DNA of 64,000 nucleotides, taken from contig DYJE01000001.1 of the NCBI GenBank assembly GCA_020723285.1, forward strand, positions 435,509 to 499,508. Direction: 5' to 3'. The notes beneath the pieces are model-generated. The model had not been told where the DNA came from and did no database searches. It saw nothing but the letters and a program-made list of their open reading frames with translations. The stretch's first letter is position 1. Each line of letters begins with the position of its first letter. This document shows positions 9,052-16,932 of the stretch, piece by piece. The translations under genes and the position numbers were made by a program. The DNA is from Desulforapulum autotrophicum. GTDB lineage: Bacteria > Desulfobacterota > Desulfobacteria > Desulfobacterales > Desulfolunaceae.

Positions 9052-10995
9052 CTATGCCCTGAACCAGCTTGGGCGTGATCGTTTATCCGCAGGTTCATGA
9101 TTTTCAACATGATTTGCGGGTTTTTGTTTAACGGGATCATGAACCCGTTGTTCTTCTTTTGCCGTGTTTTTTGCAAGAAATGAAAGTGCCGGTGTCCATT
9201 CGCTGTCAGCGCATGCGGCGGCGTATACTTCGCAATCAAGCAGATGGTTGTCTCTGCTTGTCTGTTTCCACTCAACCTTGCCTTTACGGTCCCTTCGCAG
9301 TTCTTCGGCCAAAATCTGTTTGGCGTAGTCTATGCCCGTGTCCGCATGCAAAGAAAAATACTGGGATTCGTTTTCCTTCCGGGACATCCTCCAGTGAACC
9401 AGCCCCTTGAACTGATGGGTATCTAAGATTCGAAGTTCCAGACCGCCTGGAATCGGGCGGTTATTCCGTGGGTAACGGTCCTGAACGCTTCTCCGAATAC
9501 GGTTGAGCATCGGCCTCGATGACCCCTTGATTCCGAAGATTTTACCACGGGAATATTCCCTGAGAAACTGATACGACTCTTCGGTCCGTGACCAGTCGTC
9601 ATCATCCACCAGACCGCCGCCAGTATCCAGCGCCGCCCTCCATATACCCATTTTCCGGTCTGAGTTTTCAACCGGATACTGGGTTTCGAAACAGAGCGCC
9701 ACCACATCGTCCCAAGATGACAGGGTGCCGTACTGAACCAGATGACTCCGGAGATCCTTGTCCCAGGCCCGAACCACAAACCAGAAACCGTGCTTCTGCA
9801 TGTCGATTCCGGCGGTGAGGGCCACGGCCCATGACGGAACCACGCCCACCGGAGTTTGGACCCGATGTTTCAGGACGGCGGTTTCGTCCTTAAGCTCGAT
9901 GGTTTCCTTCCACGGCTCTGCCTGGTGCTGGGTTACGAAGGCTTGCAGCTTTTGAGGGTCTTGAAGCCCTTTAAGGAATGCCCCAGCCACGTCGGATAGG
10001 CTTATGAACGTCGAATACCACGACGGAAGATGGAATCCGACTGACGCCGGGCGCTCGATGGTCTGACGTTCGGGTGTGACAATCCCGTCCCCAACAGCCA
10101 TCTTGACCCACGGCCAGTCTGATTCAACCCACCGGCCATCGCGCACGGCATCGTTTCTGTAGGCGTCGTTCCAGTCCATGCCGCACTTGGTGCATGAATA
10201 CCGGCCCAGTTTTTTACGCTGGATCACACGATGGTCTTTCAGGCCGCCCCAGTGGATGTTCTCAAACTCCATGAACTGATATTCGTGGCAGAAGGGGCAG
10301 CATGCTTCATACCGGTACACAACGTCAACATCAGCCTCCAGTGCGTTTGAAAACGCATCCTTATCCACGTTTGGTGTGGAAAAATACATGATTTTTTTCG
10401 TGTGAGGATAGGCGTTCGTCCGGACCTCAGCCAGTGAAAACGGATCCGCTTCTTTTCCAGCGAATGGCGGATATTTCCCCGGCTCATCGAGGAACAAATA
10501 CCGGACGGATTCTGAGGCCATTTCCGAGGCAGACGTTGCCCAAGCCATCATCAGGTCCATGCCGTTCTTGAACGTGATGCCCTTCTGGGTTGTATCTGCG
10601 TCACGGTCGCTCATCAGTTCAGCAATACGAGGTGAGGATTTCATGGCTGGAAGGATCTGACGGCGCATAAGACGCTTCGCCGTGTTCTCAGCGCTCATGA
10701 TGTACATGGCCGGGCCTGGATCTTGATCCACAGCGTAGAGCAGGCAGTTGATGGCCACTTGAGTTTTCCCGATCTGGGGACCGAAACACAGAAATATTTT
10801 CCTGATCCATGGGAGCGTCCATTGGTCCATGGGTTTCACCAGGTACGGCGTCATGGCGTTCGACCATCTGCCTTGCGCCGGGCCTTTGGAAACGTAGCGG
10901 TGAAGTTCAGACCAACGTGACACAGGCTGTTTTTCCTTTGGCTTGAAGATACGGCGTTCGTATGCCGAAAACTCAATTTCAACCGGCAGCTTCAT
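9052..10995 (-). CDS. Terminase large subunit (GpA family)
   Basis: 647 residues. It packages DNA into the prohead with an ATPase motor and a nuclease. Walker A-like FGPQIGKT at residues 71-78, Walker B YLFLDEPGKYP near 165-175, and a zinc-binding CPFC...CTKC pair as in lambda gpA. The ATG at 10,995 follows GAGGGGGAAAAAC, so it is preferred over the longer frame starting at 11,079. It overlaps the small-subunit gene by 17 bp. Confidence 0.92.
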   Translation of the reverse strand: MKLPVEIEFSAYERRIFKPKEKQPVSRWSELHRYVSKGPAQGRWSNAMTPYLVKPMDQWTLPWIRKIFLCFGPQIGKTQVAINCLLYAVDQDPGPAMYIMSAENTAKRLMRRQILPAMKSSPRIAELMSDRDADTTQKGITFKNGMDLMMAWATSASEMASESVRYLFLDEPGKYPPFAGKEADPFSLAEVRTNAYPHTKKIMYFSTPNVDKDAFSNALEADVDVVYRYEACCPFCHEYQFMEFENIHWGGLKDHRVIQRKKLGRYSCTKCGMDWNDAYRNDAVRDGRWVESDWPWVKMAVGDGIVTPERQTIERPASVGFHLPSWYSTFISLSDVAGAFLKGLQDPQKLQAFVTQHQAEPWKETIELKDETAVLKHRVQTPVGVVPSWAVALTAGIDMQKHGFWFVVRAWDKDLRSHLVQYGTLSSWDDVVALCFETQYPVENSDRKMGIWRAALDTGGGLVDDDDWSRTEESYQFLREYSRGKIFGIKGSSRPMLNRIRRSVQDRYPRNNRPIPGGLELRILDTHQFKGLVHWRMSRKENESQYFSLHADTGIDYAKQILAEELRRDRKGKVEWKQTSRDNHLLDCEVYAAACADSEWTPALSFLAKNTAKEEQRVHDPVKQKPANHVENHEPADKRSRPSWFRA

Positions 10996-11527
10996 GTTTT
11001 TCCCCCTCTTCTGTGTGAGCTGGAACCGTCCAGACTTTTTCCTGAGCGTACTTCCCGAAGAAGACTTCAACCTGCTCAAGCATCAGCTCGATGAGATCAG
11101 GAACTTTGGTCAGGTCCCCGTCAACCACGTTCGCCATGTTGGTGGCGTAGGACCTGACGAAGTTCTCGAAATCAGATTTCAGTATGGCCGCCCGGGCCGA
11201 CATTTCCCCGTAGAACAGCTCTTTGTCGATCAGCTGCCCTGCCATGATCCCGGTCTTCATCTCCCAGTGTATCGCCTGAGCCTGTGACTTCCTGGCATCG
11301 GATTCAATCCTTACCCTCTGCAATTCCTCGATATCGCCCTGCACCGAAGGTGACGGCCCTGACTCAAGCTTAAGATTCAACGCGGCGTATTTGTCCACGT
11401 CCCGAGCCTTGAACTCCCCGTCTTTCTTCGAGAGTTTCCCGGAGTTGACATGGTTGTACACCACGGACTTTCCGCACTTGTAGCCCTTGCTTTGCAGGTA
11501 TGTCACGACATCAAGAACGGTTTTCAA
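10979..11527 (-). CDS. Terminase small subunit (Nu1-like), TTG start
   Basis: About 182 residues starting LKTVLDVVTYLQSKGYK. The N-terminal 45 residues form a DNA-binding winged-helix like Nu1, followed by a helical region and an acidic C-terminus that would contact the large subunit. The TTG at 11,527 has GAGGAAGAAGC directly upstream; a longer frame from ATG 11,605 adds 26 Arg/Ser-rich residues unlike the family, and those bases encode the preceding gene in another frame. The two genes overlap by 17 bp. Confidence 0.75.
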   Translation of the reverse strand: MKTVLDVVTYLQSKGYKCGKSVVYNHVNSGKLSKKDGEFKARDVDKYAALNLKLESGPSPSVQGDIEELQRVRIESDARKSQAQAIHWEMKTGIMAGQLIDKELFYGEMSARAAILKSDFENFVRSYATNMANVVDGDLTKVPDLIELMLEQVEVFFGKYAQEKVWTVPAHTEEGEKHEAAG

Positions 11528-11936
11528 GCTTCTTCCTCCACGCCCAGACCGTTGACCTGTCCATGTCCGTGATCTCTGCAATCCTGGAATCGCTGAAACC
11601 CTCACGAACCAGGAACGCCAGCATGTAGACCTTCCGCGGATCCAGCTTGCACCCGGACAGCCATGTCCCGGAAACAGCCGAATACCACTTCCCGCACAGG
11701 CACATCGCCCTCATCCCCGCATTCAACCGCACCGAATACGGCGATCCATCAGCCCCACAATTCGGACACTTTACCCCGTCAGGATGCAGCCACCGGTAGA
11801 TCAGAAACCGGCAGTAATCCGCATCAAGCGCCTGATACGTGAACCCAATCCCACGGGCAACAACCGCACCACCACCCAAACCACAAGTATCAGTTTCCAC
11901 AACACATTCCATTTTTCCACCCCAGTTTTTTCCCAA
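11511..11936 (-). CDS. Zinc-ribbon and HTH protein upstream of terminase
   Basis: 141 residues. A four-cysteine ribbon is formed by CPNCG (about 57-61) and CLCGKW (about 79-84), followed by a C-terminal helix-turn-helix (FSDSRIAEITDMDRSTVWAW). The layout recalls IS1 InsA-type DNA-binding proteins, but there is no transposase partner. In this position it could regulate late genes or assist the terminase. ATG 11,912 is an alternative start. Confidence 0.65.
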   Translation of the reverse strand: MGKNWGGKMECVVETDTCGLGGGAVVARGIGFTYQALDADYCRFLIYRWLHPDGVKCPNCGADGSPYSVRLNAGMRAMCLCGKWYSAVSGTWLSGCKLDPRKVYMLAFLVREGFSDSRIAEITDMDRSTVWAWRKKLENRS

Positions 11937-12029
11937 AACTCTCAGACCTATCGGGCTGCCGGAAACCTCGATAGGCGACCCCTTAGGAGGGACCCGCGCA
12001 CCCCCAAAGGCAACACAAGCCGAAATCGA
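11937..12029. promoter_or_regulatory. GC-rich gap with perfect inverted repeat, possible cos or late control site
   Basis: A perfect 7-bp inverted repeat (CCTATCG at 11,947-11,953, CGATAGG at 11,969-11,975) is followed by a GC-rich run at about 11,976-12,005. In lambda-type phages the cos site lies just upstream of the terminase small subunit genes. Here one extra gene intervenes, so this gap is a candidate for cos or a late promoter control region. No direct evidence of cleavage. Confidence 0.3.
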
Positions 12030-13004
12030 TCAGCCACAGGACGAAGGGCTTGATCTGGATGCCGGAATGGTCTTGATCGTCAGGCCGATGGATGAAAGAA
12101 AATCTTTCTGCTTTGAAAGAGAAGCTATAGCCAGCTTGTATCCTTCGGCCTGCTCAGCGTTTTCTTTTTCCCACAGATTACGGCTGTTCTTTGTCAACAC
12201 GTACTTCCACCAACCCCACGGATTATCGATCACACCACTGTTCCAGTTGTCGACCATCTCACCCAGAACGTACAGGATGGCATCTGGATGCATCCCATCG
12301 TTCACAGCTTTCTGAACAGCCTGATACGGGTTGAATGCCCTGTCTTCTTTTTGCGGGAGTGCGATGATAGAGTCACAAGCACCCTTGACCTTGACCATCA
12401 CTCGATCAAGCCGGTTGCGGAAATGCTTTTCAGAGTTTTTGAAAGAAACCACCGCAGGTGCCGAAGGCTTTCCCGCATCGACATTTGCGTCGACGTTCGG
12501 ATGTGGTTTTTTTATTTCTATGTCTTTGTCTATGTCTTTGTCTGTGGTGTGACGTATGCGTTCGTCACGTTCCGTCACGACGTGACGTATGCGTGACGAA
12601 CACGAACCATCAGATAACATCTTGATTTTATCTCTATATCTTTGAGATCTTATCTTTGATTTTTCTGCATTTGCATTTATTTTTTCCGTCTTCTGGTGCT
12701 TATCGAAGTTCACGATATAGATTCCACCATCTTCCATGACTTCGATCATCCTGTATTGTTCAAATACAGAAAGGCCAAGACGAACAGTGTTTATCGGAAT
12801 ATCAAGATCAACAGACAGCGCCTCCGGAGTGAAAGGAATCCCGTCACCAATCTCCAATATCCCTGGTGTTCCTGATTTCATTGCAAGGCAAAGAACACCA
12901 ATCCACAGAACAAGCAGGCTATCCCCATCAGGCATTTTACGAATCAGCTTTATCTTTGTGTCATTCAGAATGTTGATGTCTAATTTGATAAACGTCAGGT
13001 TCAT
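12030..13004 (-). CDS. Phage replisome organizer (DnaD-like)
   Basis: 324 residues. The N-terminal 115 residues match the phage replisome organizer N-terminal winged-helix domain (IKLDINILNDTKIKLIRKMP, PGILEIGDGIPFTPEALSVD). A Lys/Asp-rich linker with a repeated DKDIDKDIDI pattern leads to a C-terminal DnaD-like part (NPWGWWKYVLTKN). It would load the host helicase at the phage origin. The DNA encoding the linker carries iterons and may be the origin itself, as in lambda O. The next gene upstream ends 2 bp before its ATG. Confidence 0.8.
   Translation of the reverse strand: MNLTFIKLDINILNDTKIKLIRKMPDGDSLLVLWIGVLCLAMKSGTPGILEIGDGIPFTPEALSVDLDIPINTVRLGLSVFEQYRMIEVMEDGGIYIVNFDKHQKTEKINANAEKSKIRSQRYRDKIKMLSDGSCSSRIRHVVTERDERIRHTTDKDIDKDIEIKKPHPNVDANVDAGKPSAPAVVSFKNSEKHFRNRLDRVMVKVKGACDSIIALPQKEDRAFNPYQAVQKAVNDGMHPDAILYVLGEMVDNWNSGVIDNPWGWWKYVLTKNSRNLWEKENAEQAEGYKLAIASLSKQKDFLSSIGLTIKTIPASRSSPSSCG
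12549..12606. repeat. Iterons and palindromes inside the replication gene (candidate origin)
   Basis: GTGACGTATGCG occurs at 12,549-12,560 and 12,582-12,593, 33 bp apart (about three helical turns). Between and around them are the perfect 13-bp palindrome GTCACG-A-CGTGAC (12,574-12,586) and the inverted pair GTTCGTCAC/GTGACGAAC (12,560-12,568/12,593-12,601). An adjacent run with repeated TATGTCTTTGTC lies upstream. Phage initiator genes often contain their own origin at such a place. Confidence 0.55.
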
Positions 13005-13006
13005 AT

Positions 13007-13531
13007 CTATCCCCTCAAAGCCCGATACACCCCATTGCCAATATGATCAAAGTTAAACCCAAGCTGGGTGTAGATCCACAGCATATGCACCTGAACCTCT
13101 TTCCTGAATGGCATATCCAATTCACGCAAACCATCATCGTGCAAATGGTCGTTACCCTCTGACATCATGAATACAATCTCCGAGTAATGAGCCATGTGGT
13201 GTTGAACAAGGCCAAGCATCCGTTCAGCCAGATCTTTAAACCCATGAGCCGATGTGTACGCAATGGCATCAACAGCAGACCGATCAGAAACAACGATATC
13301 GTAATGAGTCATGAGATTAAGTTCAGCCTGAATGTGGTTGGTGAACACCCACATCTGCCTTTCTTCAGTCGATTTTCCATTAATTGGATACGGGCAGAAC
13401 ACAAGGTTCTCGGCATGAGGGCCGATGATAAGCTCCGGTTTTTCTTTTTTCAAGGAGGCGATACGATCATAAACAGCCGTTGTCTTTCCTGTTCCATGGG
13501 TTCCAGAATACGCAATGATATTTCCCATCAT
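13007..13531 (-). CDS. P-loop NTPase / nucleotide kinase-like protein
   Basis: 174 residues with a Walker A GTHGTGKTT at about 10-18 and a DIVVSDRSAVDAIAY segment near 78-92 that fits the Walker B/lid side of nucleoside or nicotinamide riboside kinases (AAA_28 group). It is probably a phage kinase acting on a small nucleotide-like substrate. The stop of the upstream Cys-cluster gene overlaps its first codons; its own stop lies 2 bp before the replisome organizer gene. Confidence 0.7.
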   Translation of the reverse strand: MMGNIIAYSGTHGTGKTTAVYDRIASLKKEKPELIIGPHAENLVFCPYPINGKSTEERQMWVFTNHIQAELNLMTHYDIVVSDRSAVDAIAYTSAHGFKDLAERMLGLVQHHMAHYSEIVFMMSEGNDHLHDDGLRELDMPFRKEVQVHMLWIYTQLGFNFDHIGNGVYRALRG

Positions 13532-13893
13532 ATCCCCTTCCGGTCACGACGCTTGATTTGAGCAGGCGTCAACGAATCAGGCGGTTCATTACCACGAACC
13601 TCATGATATTTCCTGACAGCAAGGCAACTGTTACAATACCCCTTGATCTCAGCCTGCCGTTTACATCCACCCATTTTGCATGGTCCTGATTGTGGCTGAG
13701 CCTTTGGCTTTGCCTTCACAACGCTTTTTGTAACCATTGTTATTTTCGTAATAGTGGGTTTATTTTTTTTGACAACATGATCTTGTTCAGACCCAGACTC
13801 AGGTTCAGAAACAGGAGTTTTACAAATCAAAATATCATCCAGATACTTTCCATACTCCCGATATTTCGGACAGTCGTAACACGGATTAATCAT
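13528..13893 (-). CDS. Hypothetical protein with two cysteine clusters
   Basis: 121 residues. The N-terminus has CYDCPKY, and the C-terminal part has CKMGGCKRQ...GYCNSC, both consistent with zinc binding. A basic, low-complexity linker (KSVVKAKPKAQPQ) joins them. It is the first gene of a - strand run (kinase, replisome organizer) and its end overlaps the kinase start by 4 bp. It may bind nucleic acid; no known family is recognised. Confidence 0.6.
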   Translation of the reverse strand: MINPCYDCPKYREYGKYLDDILICKTPVSEPESGSEQDHVVKKNKPTITKITMVTKSVVKAKPKAQPQSGPCKMGGCKRQAEIKGYCNSCLAVRKYHEVRGNEPPDSLTPAQIKRRDRKGI

Positions 13894-14259
13894 GGTCTTT
13901 TCCCCTCGTTTTTTTTGATCACTTTCCTCATTAAAACAATTGAATTATTTTAATTAAGAAAAACAATACATTAAAAAATAATTAAAAATATTTATGATTA
14001 TTTTTACTGAGAAAAAAGCGGACCAGCAGAAAAAGCCCATTCCCGTTATCGGGATATGAGCTGGTGAAAAAATTGTCTCACATGGATTCGCTGGTCCGTG
14101 TGAGGTACAAACTCAACTGGATTCGCTGGTCCAGATGAGGTACATCGAGTGGGAATTCACATGTAAACCAAATAAAAAGCAGATGTCAACACTCTTTTTT
14201 TATCCGCCTATCAAATTAACACTGTTTTATCTATATTTCAGAATCAATCAAAACCATTT
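13894..14259. other. 366-bp gene-free, repeat-bearing region
   Basis: No credible gene. Positions 13,915-14,010 are very AT-rich and could carry the promoter of the leftward replication genes. A 14-bp palindrome (TCCCG-TTAT-CGGGA) lies at 14,041-14,054, followed by the 35-bp-period direct repeats annotated separately. The last 90 bp are AT-rich without clear signals. Confidence 0.5.
14083..14144. repeat. Two-copy composite direct repeat (35-bp period)
   Basis: The 15-mer TGGATTCGCTGGTCC occurs at 14,083-14,097 and 14,118-14,132, and each copy is followed 3 bp later by TGAGGTACA (14,101-14,109 and 14,136-14,144). Near-identical spacing of both halves suggests a pair of protein-binding sites or remnants of a tandem duplication upstream of the replication genes. 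Confidence 0.65.
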
Positions 14260-15039
14260 TTATGAATAAGCTTCCATTAAAACAGCCACAGCGCGCCGTA
14301 TTTCAGAGGCGCGTGGTGGAGCATAGCCGTATGCCCATCGGTTTTCAATTGTTGAATAGCCAAAACGCCTATACCTTCCAGGCTTTCCATTAGCACCCAT
14401 CCTGTTACGTGCATAAACATTCAACCATTCATAGTTGTTTTGAGGAACAGCAAAAACAGCTTGCGACTCTCCAATATCACAAACAACATACCTCTGGTAA
14501 GGCACCACACCCTTTTTCTGTTCATGGGCAGACGTTAAAATGAGTTTTGAATAATCAGGAAGATGATCTATCGTTCCGTGTTCAAAAATGGCAGATATAA
14601 GATGTTTGCATAATCTACGTGGGTCTGTGGCATTAAATTCAGACCTTACTTCAACAAAATCTCCGCAAGTGCATCTCATAATATCTAAATCAACACGATA
14701 CGTAACGTTCTTGTCAGAAAAGCTCTTGATCTGAACAGGGCCTTCTAAACAAGGCGGGATTTTTATTGAAAGATCATGGCAATAAAACCGTTTCGAAAGG
14801 TCATTATTTTTTTTGTTTTTATATAATCCTGACTTTTGATCATATCCATCACTTTCTGTATAACCAGCGCCGCTTTTCATTTTTAAATTTGCGTATATTG
14901 CACATACAGCAATAAAAGCGATAACAACCCCTGTAATGATTATCCCTGAATCTCCAAATTTATCATGAATTATGCCTAAAACAATAAATAAAACAAATAC
15001 TATTAAGCATCCGGAATCTTGATTCTTTTTTTTAGCCAT
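14260..15039 (-). CDS. SWIM zinc-finger protein with N-terminal membrane segments
   Basis: 259 residues. Two hydrophobic segments (about 10-25 and 31-51) are followed by a cytosolic part with a SWIM motif CxCx18CxH (Cys123, Cys125, Cys144, His146). SWIM fingers bind nucleic acid or protein. It lies 17 bp after the HsdR-like nuclease gene, in the same direction. The pairing of a membrane-anchored SWIM protein and a nuclease in the immunity region of a prophage suggests exclusion of other phages, but that is inference. Confidence 0.7.
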   Translation of the reverse strand: MAKKKNQDSGCLIVFVLFIVLGIIHDKFGDSGIIITGVVIAFIAVCAIYANLKMKSGAGYTESDGYDQKSGLYKNKKNNDLSKRFYCHDLSIKIPPCLEGPVQIKSFSDKNVTYRVDLDIMRCTCGDFVEVRSEFNATDPRRLCKHLISAIFEHGTIDHLPDYSKLILTSAHEQKKGVVPYQRYVVCDIGESQAVFAVPQNNYEWLNVYARNRMGANGKPGRYRRFGYSTIENRWAYGYAPPRASEIRRAVAVLMEAYS

Positions 15040-15056
15040 TTTAACTCATACCCATT

Positions 15057-16133
15057 CTACGAAAGGTATGAGTTTATAACATTAAGAATTTTATCAGAAT
15101 GTTGATATAGATCCGTAATATCATCTATGGGAATTCTGTTTTCTTCCTTATTTGAATCAACAATCCCTAAATATTTCTGCTTTGCATTGAACCATAGACG
15201 GCACACTGGCCTTCGGTTATTATCGTCAAGAAGAATACCAAGATATGACTTTGTATCACGATGAACAATTCTTGAAGGAGCCACAACTTTTGATGCAATA
15301 GCCCTTATAATATTAAAACCATCAATTTCAAGTTCCGTTGTTACGATTCCATTATCTATTTGCCGATCTGAATTATTGCCATTATTGCTTGGTTCAACCC
15401 GATCACTAAAATCTTTTTCATTTTCAAGAGCGCTTCTAAGCCTGTCATTTATCTTATCGCTTATAAATTGGTGGAATCCTTTTGAAACAAGAGGAGTAAA
15501 CTGTTCTTTCATGACAGGCGTAAATCGTCCGCCAGGAACAACTCTCTGGAATATAAACTTTATGAGATCCTCCTCAGGGGACTCAAGCTGCATTGCAAAA
15601 ATCTTAATTACTTCATTCGTGTATTTAAGTTCACTCGCAGTACTCAACATGCGCTCAAGGTCAAAATCATCCTTTGCCATTTTTCTGACTTCGGCCAGCG
15701 CGTTTTGTTTTGGGTTTTCGAGGTCAAGTTCAAGAAACGGTTTATCATCCATCTTGTTTTTTTCATCAAGATCTGAAAAAAAACGGTATTGAATTCCGTT
15801 TGTCAGAATGGCGATCCTGGCCTTCGTTGTATTAAAATACCTGTAAAGCTGACTGTAATTTTCTTTAGAAAGATCCACGCCCGATTTTTTACACTCAATA
15901 AGGATAATGGTTTCACCATCTTTCACGATGGCATAATCAACCTTTTCACCTTTTTTTGTCCCAATATCAGCAGTATATTCCGGAATAACCTCTTTTGGAT
16001 TAAAAACATCATACCCAAGAGATGATATAAACGGCATAATAAGGGCATTTTTCGTGGATTCTTCTGTTTCAAGAACATCTTTGATTTTTGGCAGACGTTG
16101 AACAAGTGCAGCTATCTTTTCGTCAAAGCTCAT
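15057..16133 (-). CDS. HsdR N-terminal-like nuclease (type I restriction enzyme R family)
   Basis: 358 residues. The N-terminal half matches the type I restriction enzyme R protein N-terminal domain with a PD-(D/E)xK core: Asp66 (KVDYAIV), Glu80-x-Lys82 (LIECKKSG). The translocase motor, HsdM and HsdS are absent, so this is a stand-alone nuclease; the C-terminal 100 residues (from ELEIDGFNIIRAIA) form a separate small domain found in this family. It lies between a hairpin-rich region and the SWIM gene, in the area where prophages often carry defence genes. Confidence 0.82.
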   Translation of the reverse strand: MSFDEKIAALVQRLPKIKDVLETEESTKNALIMPFISSLGYDVFNPKEVIPEYTADIGTKKGEKVDYAIVKDGETIILIECKKSGVDLSKENYSQLYRYFNTTKARIAILTNGIQYRFFSDLDEKNKMDDKPFLELDLENPKQNALAEVRKMAKDDFDLERMLSTASELKYTNEVIKIFAMQLESPEEDLIKFIFQRVVPGGRFTPVMKEQFTPLVSKGFHQFISDKINDRLRSALENEKDFSDRVEPSNNGNNSDRQIDNGIVTTELEIDGFNIIRAIASKVVAPSRIVHRDTKSYLGILLDDNNRRPVCRLWFNAKQKYLGIVDSNKEENRIPIDDITDLYQHSDKILNVINSYLS

Positions 16134-16166
16134 TACCCCTCCGGTATTTGAAGCTCTTCTAAAAAA

Positions 16167-16303
16167 GGGCCTACCCCCTTAACCTAAGGCCCAGTGCGCA
16201 CCAAACGTGCGCTCGTCAGCAGCTTGTGGATTGAAGCTGACGATGATCCGTGATCCCGGCGGGTGCCGGAGATCGTTCAATTTTGCCCCCATCGACTATG
16301 GGG
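16167..16303. ncRNA. Five consecutive hairpins, candidate structured RNA
   Basis: Five short stem-loops follow each other with almost no unpaired sequence: 16,167-172/187-192 (6 bp); 16,196-201/207-212 (6 bp, loop CAAAC); 16,214-220/236-242 (7 bp); 16,252-260/265-274 (9 bp with one bulged A, loop GGGT); 16,287-292/298-303 (6 bp, loop CGACT) followed by ATTTT. The 200-bp gap holds no reading frame of note. It could be a small RNA in either direction, a regulatory leader of the nuclease gene, or a recombination site. Strand is not determined. Confidence 0.5.
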
Positions 16304-16340
16304 ATTTTCATGCGGCCAGGTGTGATCGTATAGATAACAC

Positions 16341-16829
16341 CTAAACGGCTGTTTTTTTTTCTTCGGGCGCTTGAACCTGTTGTTTTTCAAGCTCTAAAAT
16401 CCTGTCCCGAAAATGGTTTCGCTCTTCTCGAAGATACTTGATTTCCTCCCTCAGAGCGGCGAGTTCATCCCTGTAGTGCAGGATGATTGCATCGTCTTTA
16501 ACTTGATCCATCCCATTACCCACCTTTGCATCGTTACTGTTTTGGTTGATGCCGCTGCTTTTACTATGAGTAACTGGATTTTCACCATTCTCCAATCGTC
16601 GGCCAAGATCAAGGAAATTTTCGTAACCATAACCACAGGCCTTTGCAAGGTTAACCTGAGTCCTCATTGATGCTTTCTTGATAGAATTTCCGCTAAGTAT
16701 CTGACTTAACAACGGCCTCGATATTCCGGCGTCAATGGCAATTATTTTTTGAGCACCATGCCCCATTCCATCAGAACAATGCTTAAGTGCCCTTAAAAAA
16801 TATGAATATAGAGAATCAGGTGTTTCCAT
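16341..16829 (-). CDS. Phage HTH regulator with C-terminal coiled coil (repressor-like)
   Basis: 162 residues. The N-terminal 75 residues form a lambda-repressor-type HTH (QKIIAIDAGISRPLLSQILS), and residues 115-150 form a heptad-rich coiled coil (ELAALREEIKYLREERNHF) that would mediate oligomerisation. There is no S24 peptidase domain, so RecA-triggered self-cleavage is not expected. It is divergent from the Cro/CI-like gene at 16,933, with a shared promoter/operator region between them. Confidence 0.75.
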   Translation of the reverse strand: METPDSLYSYFLRALKHCSDGMGHGAQKIIAIDAGISRPLLSQILSGNSIKKASMRTQVNLAKACGYGYENFLDLGRRLENGENPVTHSKSSGINQNSNDAKVGNGMDQVKDDAIILHYRDELAALREEIKYLREERNHFRDRILELEKQQVQAPEEKKTAV

Positions 16830-16848
16830 AGCCTTAATTAACCACGGG

Positions 16849-16926
16849 CAAATAATTTATTAAAGATAAAATTATTTGACAAAAGCAAATTATTTTATTG
16901 ACAAGTTGGTATTGGCTAACTATAAA
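16849..16926. promoter_or_regulatory. Divergent promoters and operator of the phage switch
   Basis: Rightward: TTGACA at 16,898-16,903, 17-bp spacer, TATAAA at 16,921-16,926; the start point would fall at about 16,933, on the ATG itself. Leftward: TTGTCA (complement of 16,876-16,881), 17-bp spacer, TAAATT. A perfect 10-bp inverted repeat (CAAATAATTT 16,849-16,858, AAATTATTTG 16,869-16,878) covers the leftward promoter, and a related CAAATTATTT lies at 16,886-16,895 next to the rightward -35. These are the likely operators. Confidence 0.7.
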
Positions 16927-16932
16927 TTTGCC

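Noticed and set aside
14081-14144. Two direct repeats considered as a CRISPR fragment
   Set aside because: Only two copies, 35-bp period with internal conserved parts, no spacer-sized unique segment and no cas genes.
16167-16303. Hairpin array considered as retron msr-msd
   Set aside because: No reverse transcriptase gene is present nearby and no long msd-type inverted repeat is seen.
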